Positions 63,474 to 64,000 of a stretch of DNA of 64,000 bases are shown one piece after another (within the stretch, counting starts at the first letter, position 1; each line of letters starts with the position of its first letter). Under the pieces are notes generated by a model. It saw nothing but the letters and a program-made list of their open reading frames with translations. It ran no database searches and had not been told where the DNA came from. A program made the position numbers and the translations under genes. Source of the DNA: Curvibacter delicatus NBRC 14919 (GTDB taxonomy: Bacteria; Pseudomonadota; Gammaproteobacteria; Burkholderiales; Burkholderiaceae_C); the NCBI RefSeq assembly GCF_001592265.1, contig NZ_BCWP01000002.1, positions 110,072 to 174,071 of the forward strand, read 5' to 3'.

Positions 63474-63773
63474 CTATTGACGCCGGCGAAGCTCCGACAA
63501 CTCCCGCTTCACGCTATCAAGAATCTCGTCCTCAAAGCGTTCTGAGTCCGCGACTGCATAGGATAACGTCAACAAAGTGAGCGGATGTATGCCCAGCACC
63601 TGCGCCAATTCATCGATCTTCTTTAGCGTTGGACTCTTCTGTCCTCGCTCCAGAGAGCTGATATATGTTCTGCTGGAAACAAGGGCGAAGTCTTCTTGAG
63701 TTCGGCCAGTTGCCGCACGCACGCGCTTCAAAGCTTTCGCAAACTGATTTTGAATTGTGGATGCTGACGGCAT
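63474..63773 (-). CDS. XRE-family helix-turn-helix regulator
   Basis: 99 residues. A complete HTH is visible: FAKALKRVRAATGRTQEDFALVSSRTYISSLERGQKSPTLKKIDELAQVLGIHPLTLL, followed by a charged C-terminal helix. Size and layout resemble controller (C) proteins of restriction-modification systems or small phage/island regulators. It is divergent from a truncated gene starting at 63835, with 61 bp between that contain ACTA-CAATCT-TAGT, a short imperfect dyad that may be its operator (inference). Confidence 0.85.
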   Translation of the reverse strand: MPSASTIQNQFAKALKRVRAATGRTQEDFALVSSRTYISSLERGQKSPTLKKIDELAQVLGIHPLTLLTLSYAVADSERFEDEILDSVKRELSELRRRQ

Positions 63774-63834
63774 CCCGTCATTTGCCCACTTCGAATCCTT
63801 TAGGACTACAATCTATAGTGTTCATTTTGCTGCA

Positions 63835-64000
63835 ATGTTCATCACCAACGATGCTCATCGATCCGCGTCGCACAGCCTCTTCGGAGCGCCGGGCGAGGCT
63901 TATTGGCGCGCCGCCGAGATTGCATTGTTCAAACCCTGGTACTTAGTCTCGATACTTCAAAGAGAGATACCTGACGACAAGGTAGATGACGCCGAGGATG
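63835..64000 (+). CDS. Unknown protein, N-terminal fragment (runs off the window)
   Basis: An ATG at 63835 opens a frame still open at base 64000: MFITNDAHRSASHSLFGAPG, then EAYWRAAEIALFKPWYLVSI and LQREIPDDKVDDAED. It is at least 55 residues. I do not recognise the family. The position, divergent from a small XRE regulator in A+T-rich DNA, would suit a restriction enzyme or another island gene. Confidence 0.5.
   Translation, partial: MFITNDAHRSASHSLFGAPGEAYWRAAEIALFKPWYLVSILQREIPDDKVDDAED

Overview
The window looks like a chromosomal segment of a betaproteobacterium of the order Burkholderiales, most likely family Comamonadaceae. The reasons are the high-G+C coding style, the gene content (urt/fmd/ure nitrogen cluster, ECF42 operon, M16 pair next to ftsY, YceI/cytochrome b561 group) and dispersed GCTAT..ATAGC repeats of the kind I associate with comamonads. 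No rRNA, tRNA or CRISPR array was seen.

Layout. 1-1381: 3' end of a TonB-dependent receptor, then ureD. 1642-8883: a four-gene, overlapping, visibly less G+C-rich defence operon (C5 methyltransferase, DUF262, Z1 ATPase, PD-(D/E)XK). 9086-12593: a SigF/NrsF-type ECF sigma and anti-sigma pair divergent from cytochrome b561, a molybdopterin oxidoreductase and a MXKDX-repeat protein, plus a Cys-rich secreted protein. 12708-16874: an ECF42 sigma operon with VOC, SRPBCC and DGPF proteins. 16933-18663: a methyltransferase and a patatin. 18867-24123: a branched-chain-type ABC transporter with a 2-hydroxychromene-2-carboxylate isomerase. 24304-28585: a LuxR-type response regulator and a permease-histidine kinase-receiver fusion, divergent from the amide/urea cluster.

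28788-43976 is a nitrogen-scavenging block: an ABC importer (urtABCDE-like), formamidase (fmdA) with fmdB, aliphatic amidase (amiE), a MoxR/VWA pair, then urease ureA, a small His-rich membrane protein, and ureB, C, E, F and G. Amides and urea would be imported and hydrolysed to ammonia. The last accessory gene, ureD, lies 38 kb away. A sigma-54-type promoter precedes ureA, and a NarL-type 7-2-7 site lies between the sensor kinase and the transporter.

43966-54642: a Fur-box siderophore receptor with a PepSY reductase, YdeI, rsmD, two M16 peptidases, ftsY, a CoA-transferase and a thioesterase. 54660-57671: egtD, senB and selD/senC, a selenoneine-type operon lacking senA. 57802-61972: a DUF962 protein, an orphan TAXI binding protein, a Fur-box FTR1 iron permease, two YceI proteins and cytochrome b561. 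62058-64000: a umuC gene that has lost its 5' end at a junction with A+T-rich DNA carrying an XRE regulator and a divergent gene cut by the window end.

Structural oddities: short repeats have become coding sequence (signal peptides of two proteins, the start of the patatin, and an internal in-frame insertion in an M16 peptidase). A decayed C-terminus of a LuxR regulator at 18751-18807 forms a direct repeat with the intact gene at 24304, bracketing the ABC transporter cluster.
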